DNA from: Stutzerimonas nosocomialis
GTDB taxonomy: Bacteria > Pseudomonadota > Gammaproteobacteria > Pseudomonadales > Pseudomonadaceae
Length of the DNA: 64,000 bases
Assembly (NCBI RefSeq): GCF_005876855.1
Contig: NZ_QLAE01000023.1
Coordinates: 1 to 64,000 of the forward strand
Reading direction: 5' to 3'
Shown here: in pieces, positions 9,433 through 17,826 of the stretch
How positions within the stretch are numbered: position 1 is the stretch's first letter
Layout: every line of letters begins with the position of its first letter
Position numbers and translations under genes: made by a program
Notes under the pieces: model-generated
Databases searched by the model: none
The model's input: the letters and a program-made list of their open reading frames with translations, nothing else
What the model was told of the DNA's origin: nothing

Positions 9433-9642
9433 GGGGTTTCCTGCCATTGCATCCCGGTGGGCGTAGCGCCATGGGCGGTCGGAGTGAGTGCCGGGCGGGC
9501 ACCCGGCGAACCGCCGATGATCGGAGTGTAATCGCGCCGCCAGTCGAGCGCAGCGGCAAATATTCACCTGCCGACGCGCGCTGTGGAACCTCGCTCCGGT
9601 GTCGGGGCTCTAGAGCCTGGAGACTACGACGAGGAGACGGGC

Positions 9643-9867
9643 GTGCAGAACTATCATGTGAAACAGGTCGGCGCGGGCTGGGCCTTGCTGGAAGAGGGCG
9701 GTACGCGCGCGGTACTCGAAGCGCCGACCAAGGAGGAACTGGTGCGCCAGGTGCCCGGCTACATGGCGGGCAAGGAAGGATCGGTGAAGATCCATCGCGC
9801 GGATGGCACGTTCGAGGAAGAGCGCACCTATCCGCGGGCGGCGGACCCGGCCCGGTCGCCGGGCTGA
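9643..9867 (+). CDS. DUF2188 domain-containing small protein
   Basis: About 74 residues from a GTG start at 9643 (MQNYHVKQVGAGWALLEEG...), preceded by GAGGAG at 9631-9636. An upstream in-frame ATG at 9583 would add 20 residues without family similarity and is less likely. The sequence fits DUF2188: an opening HV strand, GWALLEEG, TKEELVRQ and the closing GSVKIHRADGTFEEERTYPR. Function is unknown. It lies 60 bases upstream of cioA on the same strand. Confidence 0.75.
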   Translation: MQNYHVKQVGAGWALLEEGGTRAVLEAPTKEELVRQVPGYMAGKEGSVKIHRADGTFEEERTYPRAADPARSPG

Positions 9868-9927
9868 TGCGCCACCGTCGCCGCATCCCGGTGAGCCGAG
9901 CGACCTGAGCGAGCGGAGCCTCAGCGC

Positions 9928-11301
9928 ATGGACGTCGACGATCCGGCCTTGCTGGCCGCCCGCATCCAGTTCGGGCTCACCATCAGTTTCCACATCGTGC
10001 TGGCGGCCTTTTCCATTGGCCTTGCCAACTTCCTGATGGTGCTCGAAGGCCTCTGGCTGCGCACCCGCGACGAACTCTATCTGGACCTCTACAAGTTCTG
10101 GCTGAAGATATTTGCGCTCAACGTGACGGTGGGCGTGGTGTCCGGGATCGTCATGGAGTTCGAATTCGGCACCAACTGGGGGCGGCTGGCGACGCTGGCC
10201 GGCGCGGTGATCGGTCCGCTGATGTTCTACGAGGTGCTGGTCGCGTTCTTTCTCGAAGCCGGCTTTCTCGGGATCATGCTGTTCGGCATGCGCAAGGTCG
10301 GACCGAAGCTGCACTTCTTCACCACCTGCATGGTGGCCCTCGGCTCGCTGTTCAGCGCGTTCTGGATACTTTCGGCCAATTCCTGGATGCACACGCCGGC
10401 CGGCTTCGTGATCGGCCCCGATGGCCGTTTCGAGGCGCAGGACTGGCTGGCGATCATCTTCAACCCCTCGTTTCCCTATCGCTTCACCCACATGACCCTC
10501 GCGGCGTTCCTGGCCACCGCGCTGATGGTGGCGGCCACCGGTGCCTGGCACCTGTTGCGCGACCGGGGCAACCGGGGCGCGCGGGTGATGTTTTCCATGG
10601 CCCTGTGGGTCATCGCGGTGCTCGCGCCGCTGCAGATCCTGGTAGGCGATCTGCACGGGGAAAACACCCTCGAACACCAGCCGCAGAAGGTCGCGGCGAT
10701 AGAGGGCGCGTGGGATCGGCCGCCGCCGGGGCAGGGCGAGCCGATGAGGCTGTTCGCGATTCCCGACATGCAGGCGCGGCGCAATCACTTCGAGCTGGCG
10801 GTCCCGAACGTGGGCTCCCTGTACCTGCGCCACAACCTGAGCGGCACCATCAGGAGCCTCAACGAATTCCCGCCCGAAGACATTCCGCCGGTGCCGATCG
10901 TGTTCTTCGCCTTCCGCATCATGGTGGGACTGGGCCTGCTGATGGCCGGGATCGGAGCGGCCAGCCTGGTACTGCGCTGGCGTGGCCGGCTGTATGAGGC
11001 GCGCTGGCTGCAACGGGCGTCGGTGTGGATGGCGCCGGCGGGGTTCGTCGCGATGCTTTGCGGCTGGGTGGTCACCGAGGTCGGGCGCCAGCCGTTCACC
11101 GTCTATGGCCTGCTGCGTACCGCGGACAGCCGCTCGCCGGTCTCGCTGTCGTTCGTGACCAGCTCGACGCTGAGCATCCTGGCGGTCTACCTGCTGGTGT
11201 TCGGCTTGGGCCTGGCCTATCTGCTGCGCGCGCTGCGCCGGCCTCCCGAGCAGGGCGAGCGCGAACCTGAACCCGGGCTGCGAAGCCCGCCTGTCGACTG
11301 A
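9928..11301 (+). CDS. cioA: Cytochrome bd-type ubiquinol oxidase subunit I (CioA-like)
   Basis: This subunit oxidises ubiquinol and carries the haems of a bd-type terminal oxidase in the inner membrane. The 457-residue protein opens with ARIQFGLTISFHIVLAAFSIGLA, the family start with its haem-ligand histidine. It continues with the conserved VGVVSGIVMEFEFGTNW and ends with GRQPFTVYGLLRTADSRSPVS. The region between these lacks the long Q-loop of E. coli CydA, which suggests the short-loop, cyanide-insensitive type. It is followed 18 bases later by the subunit II gene. No CydX-like small ORF was seen after cioB. Confidence 0.94.
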   Translation: MDVDDPALLAARIQFGLTISFHIVLAAFSIGLANFLMVLEGLWLRTRDELYLDLYKFWLKIFALNVTVGVVSGIVMEFEFGTNWGRLATLAGAVIGPLMFYEVLVAFFLEAGFLGIMLFGMRKVGPKLHFFTTCMVALGSLFSAFWILSANSWMHTPAGFVIGPDGRFEAQDWLAIIFNPSFPYRFTHMTLAAFLATALMVAATGAWHLLRDRGNRGARVMFSMALWVIAVLAPLQILVGDLHGENTLEHQPQKVAAIEGAWDRPPPGQGEPMRLFAIPDMQARRNHFELAVPNVGSLYLRHNLSGTIRSLNEFPPEDIPPVPIVFFAFRIMVGLGLLMAGIGAASLVLRWRGRLYEARWLQRASVWMAPAGFVAMLCGWVVTEVGRQPFTVYGLLRTADSRSPVSLSFVTSSTLSILAVYLLVFGLGLAYLLRALRRPPEQGEREPEPGLRSPPVD

Positions 11302-11319
11302 CGCCACGCGAGGTGAATC

Positions 11320-12333
11320 ATGCCCCTGGATTCGCTGCTACCCCTGCTGGCTGCCGGCGCGCTTGCCTTCAGCGTGCTCACGTACGTGGTGCTCGATGGC
11401 ACCGATCTGGGCGTCGGCATCCTGTTCATGGCCAACCCGGGCGAGGAGGCGCGTCACGTCATGGCGTTTTCCATCCTGCCGATCTGGGACGGTAACGAGA
11501 CCTGGCTGGTGCTGGGCGGCGGTGGGCTGATCGCGATGTTTCCGGCGGTCTACAGCATCTTCTTCACGGCCACCTACATCCCGCTGTTCGTGATGCTGCT
11601 GGCGCTGATCCTGCGTGGCGTGGCGCTGGAGTATCGCGACGGCGCACGAAACGCGCGCCGGCGACGTGCCTACGACCTGGCCTTCATCCTGGGCTCGACG
11701 CTGGCGACCTTCGCCCAGGGCGTGCTGGCCGGCGCGCTGCTGCAGGGCATTCCCCACGACGGCAGCCAGTACAGCGGTGATGGCTGGGATTGGCTGAGCG
11801 GCTTTTCGCTGTTCTGCGGCCTGGCGCTGGTGGCCGGTTATGCGCTGCTCGGCGCGTGCTGGCTGGTCTGGAGGACCGACGGCGAGCTGCAGGCCAAGGC
11901 GCGGCGACAGGCGAGGGTGCTCGGGCTGCTGACGCTGCTGGTGGCCGGCGCCGCCATCGGGTGGAGCGGGCTGGTGCAGCCGAGCCTGCGTGATCGCTGG
12001 GACGATCTCCCCCTGCTGGCGACCTGGCTGGGGCTGCTCGCGGCCCTGGCGCTCGGTTTCTGGACGGTGCTCGGCAGCCGGCACGATTTCCTGCCGCTGT
12101 TCATGGTGCTCGGTGCGGTCGTGGTGCTGTTCGCCGGCCTGCTCGCAAGCCTCCATCCGACCCTCATTCCGCCGTCGCTGACCCTGGAGCAGGGCGCGTC
12201 GCCGCGCTCGAGCCTGGGGTTCATGCTGATCGGCTTCGCCGGGCTGATTCCCTTCACCCTGGCCTACAGTACCTATGGCTTCTGGGTGTTTCGCGGCAAG
12301 GTACGGCCGCGCGGGGAACGTTCGCCCGACTGA
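11320..12333 (+). CDS. cioB: Cytochrome bd-type ubiquinol oxidase subunit II (CioB-like)
   Basis: A 337-residue polytopic membrane protein with eight or nine hydrophobic segments that pairs with CioA. Family features include the first-helix block LTYVVLDGTDLGVGILF, the WDGNETWLVLGGGGLIAMFPAVYS motif and ALEYRDGARN. The last helix is followed by TYGFWVFRGKV. It starts at ATG 11320 behind GAGGTGAATC. cioA and cioB form one operon giving oxygen reduction to water without proton pumping. Confidence 0.94.
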   Translation: MPLDSLLPLLAAGALAFSVLTYVVLDGTDLGVGILFMANPGEEARHVMAFSILPIWDGNETWLVLGGGGLIAMFPAVYSIFFTATYIPLFVMLLALILRGVALEYRDGARNARRRRAYDLAFILGSTLATFAQGVLAGALLQGIPHDGSQYSGDGWDWLSGFSLFCGLALVAGYALLGACWLVWRTDGELQAKARRQARVLGLLTLLVAGAAIGWSGLVQPSLRDRWDDLPLLATWLGLLAALALGFWTVLGSRHDFLPLFMVLGAVVVLFAGLLASLHPTLIPPSLTLEQGASPRSSLGFMLIGFAGLIPFTLAYSTYGFWVFRGKVRPRGERSPD

Positions 12334-12405
12334 GCCGGCGTCATCGCTGGCAGCCAGGCTTTTAGCGCGTTAACGTTATGCCCTGATCAACCGGAGCCCG
12401 ACCCC

Positions 12406-12849
12406 ATGGCCGAATCCTGCGATGAGCTGCTGCTGGACAACCAGCTGTGCTTCGCCCTCTATTCCACCTCGCTGATGATGACCAAGGTCTACAAGCCGCT
12501 GCTGCAAAAGGTCGGGCTGACCTATCCGCAATACCTGGCGATGCTGGTGCTCTGGGAAAGCGACGGGATCACCGTCGGCGAGCTCAGCGCCCGACTGCTC
12601 ACCGACCCGGGTTCGGTGACTCCGCTGCTCAAGCGTCTCGAGGCCATGGAGCTGATCACCCGCACCCGCAGCAGCAACGACGAGCGTGTCGTCCAGCTGC
12701 GGGTGACCGACGCGGGCTGGGAGGTGCAGAAGGAGGCCAAGGCGTTTCCCCAATGCATCCTCTCGTCCAGCGGCATGACGCCCGCCGCACTCGCCGCACT
12801 CAAGCACGAGCTGGTGGAGCTGCGCCGGCACCTGCATACCTCGCTGTAG
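12406..12849 (+). CDS. ohrR: Organic-peroxide-sensing MarR regulator OhrR
   Basis: OhrR is a dimeric repressor that releases DNA when its reactive cysteine is oxidised by organic hydroperoxides. The 147-residue protein has Cys15 in CFALYS, the family's sensing position. A second cysteine, Cys117 in FPQCILSS, matches the two-Cys class. The winged helix spans about 45-100 (TVGELSARLLTDPGSVTPLLKRLEAMELITRTRS, then the wing SNDERVVQL). It precedes ohr on the same strand with 540 bases between. Confidence 0.93.
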   Translation: MAESCDELLLDNQLCFALYSTSLMMTKVYKPLLQKVGLTYPQYLAMLVLWESDGITVGELSARLLTDPGSVTPLLKRLEAMELITRTRSSNDERVVQLRVTDAGWEVQKEAKAFPQCILSSSGMTPAALAALKHELVELRRHLHTSL

Positions 12850-12865
12850 TTTCCTCGGCGCTCGT

Positions 12866-12895
12866 GGCCTACGCCTGAGGTGTCAGGCGTAGGCC
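12866..12895. terminator. Perfect 13-bp hairpin after ohrR
   Basis: GGCCTACGCCTGA (12866-12878) and its exact complement at 12883-12895 flank a 4-base loop GGTG, 16 bases after the ohrR stop. The T and A just outside extend it to 14 bp. There is no clear T tract, but its strength and position favour transcription termination of ohrR. Confidence 0.6.
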
Positions 12896-12911
12896 AGCCA
12901 AAAAGCTCGTG

Positions 12912-12973
12912 GTCGAGACCGCTCCCACAATCGCGCAGACCGTGGGGAGGAGGGCCTGATCTTGGTCGCGAAA
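12912..12973. repeat. Pseudomonas-type extragenic palindrome, degenerate inverted pair
   Basis: GGTCGAGACCGCTCCCAC at 12912-12929 is the complement of the common repeat GTGGGAGCGGTCTTGACC. A decayed forward copy follows, ending in TTGGTCGCGAA near 12963-12973. The inverted pair CAGGCCCT/AGGGCCTG at 12952-12960 and 12992-13000 adds a second stem. The rest of 12896-13060 shows no gene. Confidence 0.6.
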
Positions 12974-13059
12974 AGGACGTCGCGAGGACGTCAGGCCCTC
13001 TGTAGCCCTCGGAAGCCGGGGCTTATGCCATTTCCTCCCAGCTGTGAAAGCCAAAGGTT

Positions 13060-13105
13060 CTAACAAATAGTTTGCGTACAAAATTAATGCGTACTAATGT
13101 TTGCT
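13060..13105 (+). promoter_or_regulatory. Candidate ohr promoter and operator
   Basis: This is the most AT-rich stretch of the ohrR-ohr gap. The heptamer TGCGTAC occurs twice in direct orientation, at 13073-13079 and 13088-13094, separated by ACAAAATTA-type sequence. TTGCGT at 13072 and TAATGT at 13095 are 17 bases apart and could be -35 and -10 elements. OhrR boxes are AT-rich dyads in ohr promoters, so this is the natural place for one, but the exact operator is not certain. Confidence 0.4.
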
Positions 13106-13213
13106 TCAAGGAACAGGTTAGTGCGCAAGTAGTTATCGAGATAATCAAAGGCAGCGCCTGCTTCCTCCCTGACGGCACCTGCCGACAGTCACCACCATGA
13201 AGAGGAAAGACAG

Positions 13214-13345
13214 ATGAAACGCATCACTCCATGGGTTCTCGCCATTGCCGTTGTCTCCAGCGCAGCCGTGCACGCCAGCCCTGACGAAAGCGGCCGTCGG
13301 CTGCAGGCGCCTTACCCCACCTGGCTGACGACCCACCAGGGCTGA
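13214..13345 (+). CDS. 43-residue secreted peptide upstream of ohr
   Basis: A short ORF starts at ATG 13214 behind AGAGGAAAGACAG, a strong ribosome binding site. It has a textbook signal peptide: MKR, then [18 protein letters not shown], with cleavage after VHA. Only about 22 residues would remain ([22 protein letters not shown]), without cysteines. It sits 46 bases before ohr on the same strand, inside the likely ohr transcript. It is unrecognised. It could be a mature secreted peptide or the surviving 5' end of a larger exported protein. Confidence 0.6.
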   Translation: MKRITPWVLAIAVVSSAAVHASPDESGRRLQAPYPTWLTTHQG

Positions 13346-13391
13346 GAGCCCCGGAACGAACCTGACCCACACGGAAAAAAGGAACCTCACC

Positions 13392-13817
13392 ATGACCATC
13401 GAAAACGTTCTCTACCGCGCCTCCGCTGAAGCGACCGGCGGCCGTGACGGCCGTGCCATCTCCTCCGACGGCGTGCTCGACGTGCGCCTGACCACGCCCA
13501 GGGAACTGGGCGGCGCGGGCGGGCAGGGCACCAACCCCGAACAGCTGTTCGCCGCCGGTTACTCGGCCTGTTTTCTCGGCGCACTGAAATTCGTCGCCGC
13601 CCGCGACAAGCACAAACTGTCGCCCGAGACCTGGGTCGAAGGCTTCGTCGGCATCGGCGCCATACCCACCGGCTTCGGCATCGAGGTCGAGCTGAAGATC
13701 ACCCTCCCGGACATGGACCGCGAAGAAGCGCGCCAGCTGGTCGAGAAGGCGCACATCGTCTGCCCTTACTCGAACGCCACTCGCGGCAACATCGACGTCA
13801 CCCTGACCCTGGCCTGA
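13392..13817 (+). CDS. ohr: Organic hydroperoxide resistance peroxidase Ohr
   Basis: Ohr is a cytosolic dimeric thiol peroxidase that reduces organic and fatty acid hydroperoxides using lipoylated partners. The 141-residue protein has peroxidatic Cys60 in [12 protein letters not shown] and resolving Cys124 in [13 protein letters not shown]. The conserved Arg18 (GGRDGR) and Glu50 ([12 protein letters not shown]) are also present. The length is standard. It is preceded by the 43-residue peptide and followed 24 bases later by an esterase, so the three probably share one OhrR-controlled transcript. Confidence 0.96.
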   Translation: MTIENVLYRASAEATGGRDGRAISSDGVLDVRLTTPRELGGAGGQGTNPEQLFAAGYSACFLGALKFVAARDKHKLSPETWVEGFVGIGAIPTGFGIEVELKITLPDMDREEARQLVEKAHIVCPYSNATRGNIDVTLTLA

Positions 13818-13841
13818 GCGGCCCGACAGAGGAGCAACCCC

Positions 13842-14852
13842 ATGAACATCAAGCAGACCCTTTCTCTCGCCATCCTCTCGCTGTCGGCCGGCGCCGCGCT
13901 CGCCGCCGGCAGCCCCGGCGTCGAACGCCAGACCCAGGCCTTTCTCGAGGCGCTGGAAAAAGGCGGCGGCAAGCCGATCGAGCAGTTGTCGCCCAAGGAC
14001 GCCCGCGCCGTTCTGAGCGGAGCCCAGGCCGGTGCCGAGCTGCCCGAGGCGGATGTCAGCGAACGCACCATCGAGGTGGACGGCGAGTCGATCCGGCTGA
14101 ACATCGTTCGCCCCGTCGGCGCCAAGGGCGAGTTGCCGGTCTTCATGTTCTTCCATGGCGGCGGCTGGGTGCTGGGCGATTTCCCGACCCACGAACGGCT
14201 GATCCGCGACCTGGTGGTGGCGTCCGGCGCGGCGGCGGTCTATGTGGACTACACGCCTTCGCCCGAGGCGAAGTACCCGACCGCGATCAACCAGGCCTAC
14301 GCCGCGACGCGCTGGGTAGCCGAGCATGGCCGGGAGATTCAGGTCGACGGCAAGCGCCTGGCGGTCGCCGGCAACAGCGTCGGCGGCAACATGGCGGCCG
14401 TGGTCAGCCTGATGGCCAAGGACAAGGGCGCCCCGGCGATCCGCTTCCAGGCGCTGCTCTGGCCGGTGACCGACGCGAGCTTCGAGACCGCCTCGTACAG
14501 GCAGTACGCCGAGGGCCACTTCCTGACGCGCAACATGATGGGCTGGTTCTGGGACAACTACACCACCGACCCGAAGCAGCGCGCCGAGGTCTACGCCTCG
14601 CCGCTGCGGGCGGATGTCGAGCGGTTGCGCGGCCTGCCGCCGGCCCTGGTGCAGACGGCGGAGTTCGACGTGCTGCGTGACGAGGGCGAGGCCTATGCGC
14701 GCAAGCTCGATGCCGCCGGCGTCCCGGTGGTGGCGACCCGTTACAACGGGATGATCCACGACTTCGGGCTGCTCAACGCCCTCGGCCAGCTGCCCGGCAC
14801 GCGGGCCGCCGTCGAGCAGGCCGGCAACGCGCTGAAGACCCACCTGCAGTAA
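13842..14852 (+). CDS. Exported HSL-family alpha/beta hydrolase (esterase)
   Basis: A 336-residue esterase with a signal peptide (MNIKQTLSLAILSLSAGAALAAG). The hormone-sensitive-lipase family signature HGGGW at 105-109 supplies the oxyanion hole. The nucleophile is Ser179 in GNSVGGN, with Asp276 (AEFDVLRDEGEAYA) and His306 (MIHDF) completing the triad. It starts at ATG 13842 behind GAGGAGCAACCCC and follows ohr by 24 bases. Alpha/beta hydrolases of this type often sit beside ohr in proteobacteria, suggesting a role with peroxidised esters, but the substrate is unknown. Confidence 0.9.
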   Translation: MNIKQTLSLAILSLSAGAALAAGSPGVERQTQAFLEALEKGGGKPIEQLSPKDARAVLSGAQAGAELPEADVSERTIEVDGESIRLNIVRPVGAKGELPVFMFFHGGGWVLGDFPTHERLIRDLVVASGAAAVYVDYTPSPEAKYPTAINQAYAATRWVAEHGREIQVDGKRLAVAGNSVGGNMAAVVSLMAKDKGAPAIRFQALLWPVTDASFETASYRQYAEGHFLTRNMMGWFWDNYTTDPKQRAEVYASPLRADVERLRGLPPALVQTAEFDVLRDEGEAYARKLDAAGVPVVATRYNGMIHDFGLLNALGQLPGTRAAVEQAGNALKTHLQ

Positions 14853-14870
14853 CCCTGTGCAACGCACCGA

Positions 14871-14898
14871 CCCCGACCGCCTCAGGCGGCCGGGGTTT
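14871..14898 (+). terminator. Candidate intrinsic terminator after the esterase
   Basis: CCCCG and ACCGC at 14871-14881 pair with GGCGG and CGGGG at 14885-14895 around loop TCA, with one A-C mismatch in the stem, followed by TTT. It lies 19 bases after the esterase stop. Confidence 0.55.
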
Positions 14899-14973
14899 GT
14901 GCACAAATGTTCCAGAAGCTGCGCCAGGTGCTGGGTATGATGCCCTGTCAGGCGCATCACTCATGGAGCCATC

Positions 14974-15813
14974 ATGGGCAGCCACCGCTGGATCACGTTC
15001 AACCAGGATGCCGAAACCGGCATCGAGACGATCCGTGCCCATTTCCAGGGCCACGCCTACGATCCCCACTGGCACGACAGCTACCTGATCGGCTTCACCG
15101 AGCAGGGCGTCCAGCAGTTTCACTGCCGCAAGGTGCTGCACAGTTCAACGCCGGGGCAGGTCTTTCTGCTCGAACCCGGCGAGCTGCACGACGGGCATGC
15201 GCCGACGGAAGAGGGCTTCACCTATTCGATGCTCTATCTCGACGCCCACTGGCTGGAGCGCGAGCTGCGCAGCCTGCATGAGGACGCGCCGGGCGACTGC
15301 CAGCCCCGGTTCGCCGCCACCCTGGCCGAGGAGCCCGAGCTGATCGCTCGCATCGCCGGCGCCTACCGGGTGCTGCAGGGCAGCGAAATGCGCATCGTCC
15401 GCCAGGCCGCGCTCGACGGTCTGCTCGGCAAGCTCGCGGCGCACCTGCAGTGGCGCCCGCGCATCGACCATGATCCGCGCCTGCCGCTGGTGGCGCTGCG
15501 CGCCCGCGATTACCTGCATGCGCACCTGGAACAGGACATCGGCCTGGACCATCTGGCGCAGGCCTGCGGGGTCGATCGCTTTCGTCTGTCGCGGGCGTTC
15601 AAGGCCGCCTTCGGTCTGGCGCCGCACGCCTACCTGGTGCAGCTGCGCCTGTCCCGCGCACGGCAGTTGCTGGCCCTGGGATTGACACCGGCCAGCGTCG
15701 CGACCTCGCTCGGTTTCGCCGACCAGAGCCATCTGGGGCGCTGGTTCCGGCGCGCCTATGGCCTGACCCCGGCTCACTACCGCACGCGCTGCTCGAATCT
15801 TCCAGACGCCTGA
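14974..15813 (+). CDS. AraC-family transcriptional regulator
   Basis: A 279-residue regulator with an N-terminal cupin-like sensing domain (HAYDPHWHDSYLIGFTEQGVQQFHCR and LLEPGELHDGHAP, residues about 25-75). The C-terminal AraC DNA-binding domain has two helix-turn-helix motifs: LDHLAQACGVDRFRLSRAFKAAFG, and PASVATSLGFADQSHLGRWFRRAYGLTP. Start at ATG 14974 is preceded by TGGAGCC. It lies 82 bases upstream of a LysE exporter on the same strand, a frequent pairing in which the regulator controls amino acid export. Confidence 0.9.
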   Translation: MGSHRWITFNQDAETGIETIRAHFQGHAYDPHWHDSYLIGFTEQGVQQFHCRKVLHSSTPGQVFLLEPGELHDGHAPTEEGFTYSMLYLDAHWLERELRSLHEDAPGDCQPRFAATLAEEPELIARIAGAYRVLQGSEMRIVRQAALDGLLGKLAAHLQWRPRIDHDPRLPLVALRARDYLHAHLEQDIGLDHLAQACGVDRFRLSRAFKAAFGLAPHAYLVQLRLSRARQLLALGLTPASVATSLGFADQSHLGRWFRRAYGLTPAHYRTRCSNLPDA

Positions 15814-15863
15814 GCACGACCGCTCGACAATCGGCTCCCGACCCTTTCTTTTCCGGAGCCACC

Positions 15864-15899
15864 ATGTCCACGTCTTCATCGTCACGGCGGCCGCGATGA
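15864..15899 (+). CDS. Possible 11-residue leader peptide before the LysE exporter
   Basis: A mini-ORF encodes MSTSSSSRRPR. It begins at ATG 15864 behind TTCCGGAGCC and ends at TGA 15897-15899, overlapping the exporter's ATG at 15896. It could couple or attenuate exporter translation through its serine run. There is no protein-level evidence. Confidence 0.3.
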   Translation: MSTSSSSRRPR

Positions 15900-16495
15900 G
15901 CCAGTTGCTGCCGTTCGTCCTCTTCGCCTTCGTCGCTTCCATCACCCCGGGGCCGACCAACCTGCTGGTGCTCAGCAACAGCGCGCGCTACGGGTTGTGG
16001 CGTGCCTTGCCGATCGTGCTGGGGGCCTGTGCCGGCGCGGCGGGCATCGTCCTGCTGGTCGGCCTGGGGATCGGCCAGTGGCTGCTCGGCCATCCCGGCC
16101 TGCAGCGCGCCATGGCCTGGCTCGGGGTGGCCTGGCTCAGCTACCTGGCCTGGCAGATCTTTCGCAGCGAGGCGCAGCCGATCGAGAAGGACGGCCAGGC
16201 CCCGGTGCGGCGTCTGGGGCTGGCCGGCGGCGCGGGCTTGCAGCTGGTCAATCCCAAGACCTGGATGATGGCCATGGCGGTGGTGAGCCTGTTCGCCGGG
16301 GCCGATGCCAGCGCCGCGCGTTATGCCCTGTTCGCCCTGGTGTTCTTCCTGGTGGCGCTGCCTTGCCTGGGCGTCTGGGCGCTGCTGGGCATCGGTGCGA
16401 CCCGGCTGCTGCGCTCGGCGCGCGCGCTCAGGCGCTTCAACCAGCTGATGGCATTGCTGCTGCTCGGGTCGGCCTGGGCCAGCCTGCTCGGCTGA
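15896..16495 (+). CDS. LysE family amino acid exporter
   Basis: A 199-residue inner-membrane protein with about six hydrophobic segments. The family signature near the start is FVASITPGPTNLLVLSNSARYG, followed by GLGIGQWLL, the WLGVAWLSYLAWQIFRS loop and GLQLVNPKTWMMAMAVVSLFAG. LysE/RhtB proteins export amino acids or derivatives by proton exchange. The AraC gene just upstream probably regulates it. Substrate cannot be told from sequence. Confidence 0.92.
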   Translation: MSQLLPFVLFAFVASITPGPTNLLVLSNSARYGLWRALPIVLGACAGAAGIVLLVGLGIGQWLLGHPGLQRAMAWLGVAWLSYLAWQIFRSEAQPIEKDGQAPVRRLGLAGGAGLQLVNPKTWMMAMAVVSLFAGADASAARYALFALVFFLVALPCLGVWALLGIGATRLLRSARALRRFNQLMALLLLGSAWASLLG

Positions 16496-16557
16496 ACGGC
16501 TGTCGCCCGCCTGGGATTCTCGTAGAATGCCGCTCCGACTTGCGGCTGGCATCGATC

Positions 16558-17442
16558 ATGGTTCAGCGTCCCGTCCTCAGTTTGCAGCTGTTTCTGCCGG
16601 TCACCTTCGTGGTGCTCTGGAGCACTGGTTTCATCGGCGCCAAGTTCGGCTTGCCCTATGTCGAGCCGCTGACCTTCAACGTGGTGCGGTTCATCCTCGT
16701 CGTACTGCTGATGACGCCCATCGCGCTGCTGACCCGCGCGCCCTGGCCGGCGACGCCGCGCGCGGCAATGCATATCGCGGTCACCGGCCTGCTGGTGCAC
16801 GGCGGCTATCTGGGCGGCGTGTTCACCGCCATCGACCGTGGCCTGCCGGCCGGGCCGACGGCGCTGGTGGTCGGCCTGCAGCCGCTGCTCACCGCGCTGC
16901 TGGCCGGGTTGCTGCTGGGCGAGCAGGTCACGCGCCGGCAGTGGCTCGGCCTGGGGCTGGGGCTGGGCGGGGTGCTGCTGGTGCTGGGCAGCAAGCTCGA
17001 ACTCGACGGCGTCACCCTGGAGGTGCTGCTGCACTGGGTCTGGCCGGCGTTGTTCGCGCTGTGCAGCATCACCCTGGGCACGCTCTACCAGAAGCGTTTC
17101 TGCCCGGCGTTCGACCTGCGCAGCGGCTCGGTGATCCAGTTCCTGCCGTGCGTGCTGGTGCTCGGTGCGGTGGCCTTGGTCACCGAGACCCGCGAGATCC
17201 AGTGGAACGGCGAGTTCGTCTTCGCGCTGCTGTGGCTGGTGCTGGTGCTGTCGATCGGGGCCATTACGCTGCTCAACAAGATGATCAGCCAGGGCAGCGC
17301 GGTGAAGGTGGCCAGCCTGTTCTACCTGACGCCGCCGACCACCGCGCTGATCGCCTGGCTGTTGTTCGGCGAGGTGCTGGCGCCCCTGGCCGTCGTCGGC
17401 ATGCTGCTCTCGGCGACGGGGGTGTGGCTGGCGCGGCGCTGA
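16558..17442 (+). CDS. EamA/DMT-family transporter
   Basis: A 294-residue drug/metabolite transporter with ten predicted membrane helices in two EamA repeats. The first repeat has VLWSTGFIGAKFGLPYVEPLTFNVVRF and GLPAGPTALVVGLQPLLTALLAGLLLGE. The second has LFALCSITLGTLYQKRF and KVASLFYLTPPTTALIAWLLFGEVL. The start is ATG 16558, where the hydrophobic protein begins (MVQRPVLSLQLF); earlier in-frame codons overlap lysE. Substrate unknown. Confidence 0.88.
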   Translation: MVQRPVLSLQLFLPVTFVVLWSTGFIGAKFGLPYVEPLTFNVVRFILVVLLMTPIALLTRAPWPATPRAAMHIAVTGLLVHGGYLGGVFTAIDRGLPAGPTALVVGLQPLLTALLAGLLLGEQVTRRQWLGLGLGLGGVLLVLGSKLELDGVTLEVLLHWVWPALFALCSITLGTLYQKRFCPAFDLRSGSVIQFLPCVLVLGAVALVTETREIQWNGEFVFALLWLVLVLSIGAITLLNKMISQGSAVKVASLFYLTPPTTALIAWLLFGEVLAPLAVVGMLLSATGVWLARR

Positions 17443-17452
17443 GGCTGCGAGC

Positions 17453-17749
17453 CTAGCCGTTCGGTGCGTCTACCAGGTCGCGCCACTCGGGGTGCCGTTC
17501 GACGTAGGCCTTGACGAAGGCGCAGAGCGGCACCAGCCGCTTTCCGGAGCGGCGCACGTCTTCCAGCGCCTCTTTCACCAGCCGGGCGCCGAGGCCCCGG
17601 CCTTCGAGGTCCCGGTCCACTTCGGTGTGGGTGAACAGGCGCCGCTCGCCCTGTTCGGTGTAGTCGGCGTGGCCGCGCACCGCGCCGTCCACTTCGAGCA
17701 CGTAGCGGCTCTGCCCGGGGTCGTGTCTGACTTTCACGTCTTCGCTCAT
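17453..17749 (-). CDS. GNAT-like N-acetyltransferase domain protein
   Basis: A 98-residue protein of the short YjdJ-like GNAT group. It reads MSEDVKVRHDPGQSRYVLEVDG, then FTHTEVDRDLEGRGLGARLVKEALEDVR, the acetyl-CoA pyrophosphate loop (Q/R-x-x-G-x-G/A variant), then GKRLVPLCAFVKAYVERHPEW. The start at 17749 is behind GGAGCCTGCG; another ATG lies four codons upstream. It is convergent with the EamA gene. Substrate unknown. Confidence 0.88.
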   Translation of the reverse strand: MSEDVKVRHDPGQSRYVLEVDGAVRGHADYTEQGERRLFTHTEVDRDLEGRGLGARLVKEALEDVRRSGKRLVPLCAFVKAYVERHPEWRDLVDAPNG

Positions 17750-17826
17750 CGCAGGCTCCATCGAGGTGACCGTCACTGTTAGGAGTCGCAAGCGACCGGC
17801 GGGTTCGGCCGCCGCGCGCAGCGGGG

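Noticed and set aside
7111-9531. Long open frame on the plus strand opposite the large hybrid kinase
   Set aside because: It is a complementary-strand shadow of a GC-rich gene. It has no family features and the kinase on the other strand is unmistakable. The same applies to long frames opposite the LOV kinase (3997-6009), the chemoreceptor (44098-45771) and glpD.
13073-13094. Direct repeat TGCGTAC as a CRISPR-like or iteron unit
   Set aside because: Only two short copies in a promoter region; no array or replication gene nearby.
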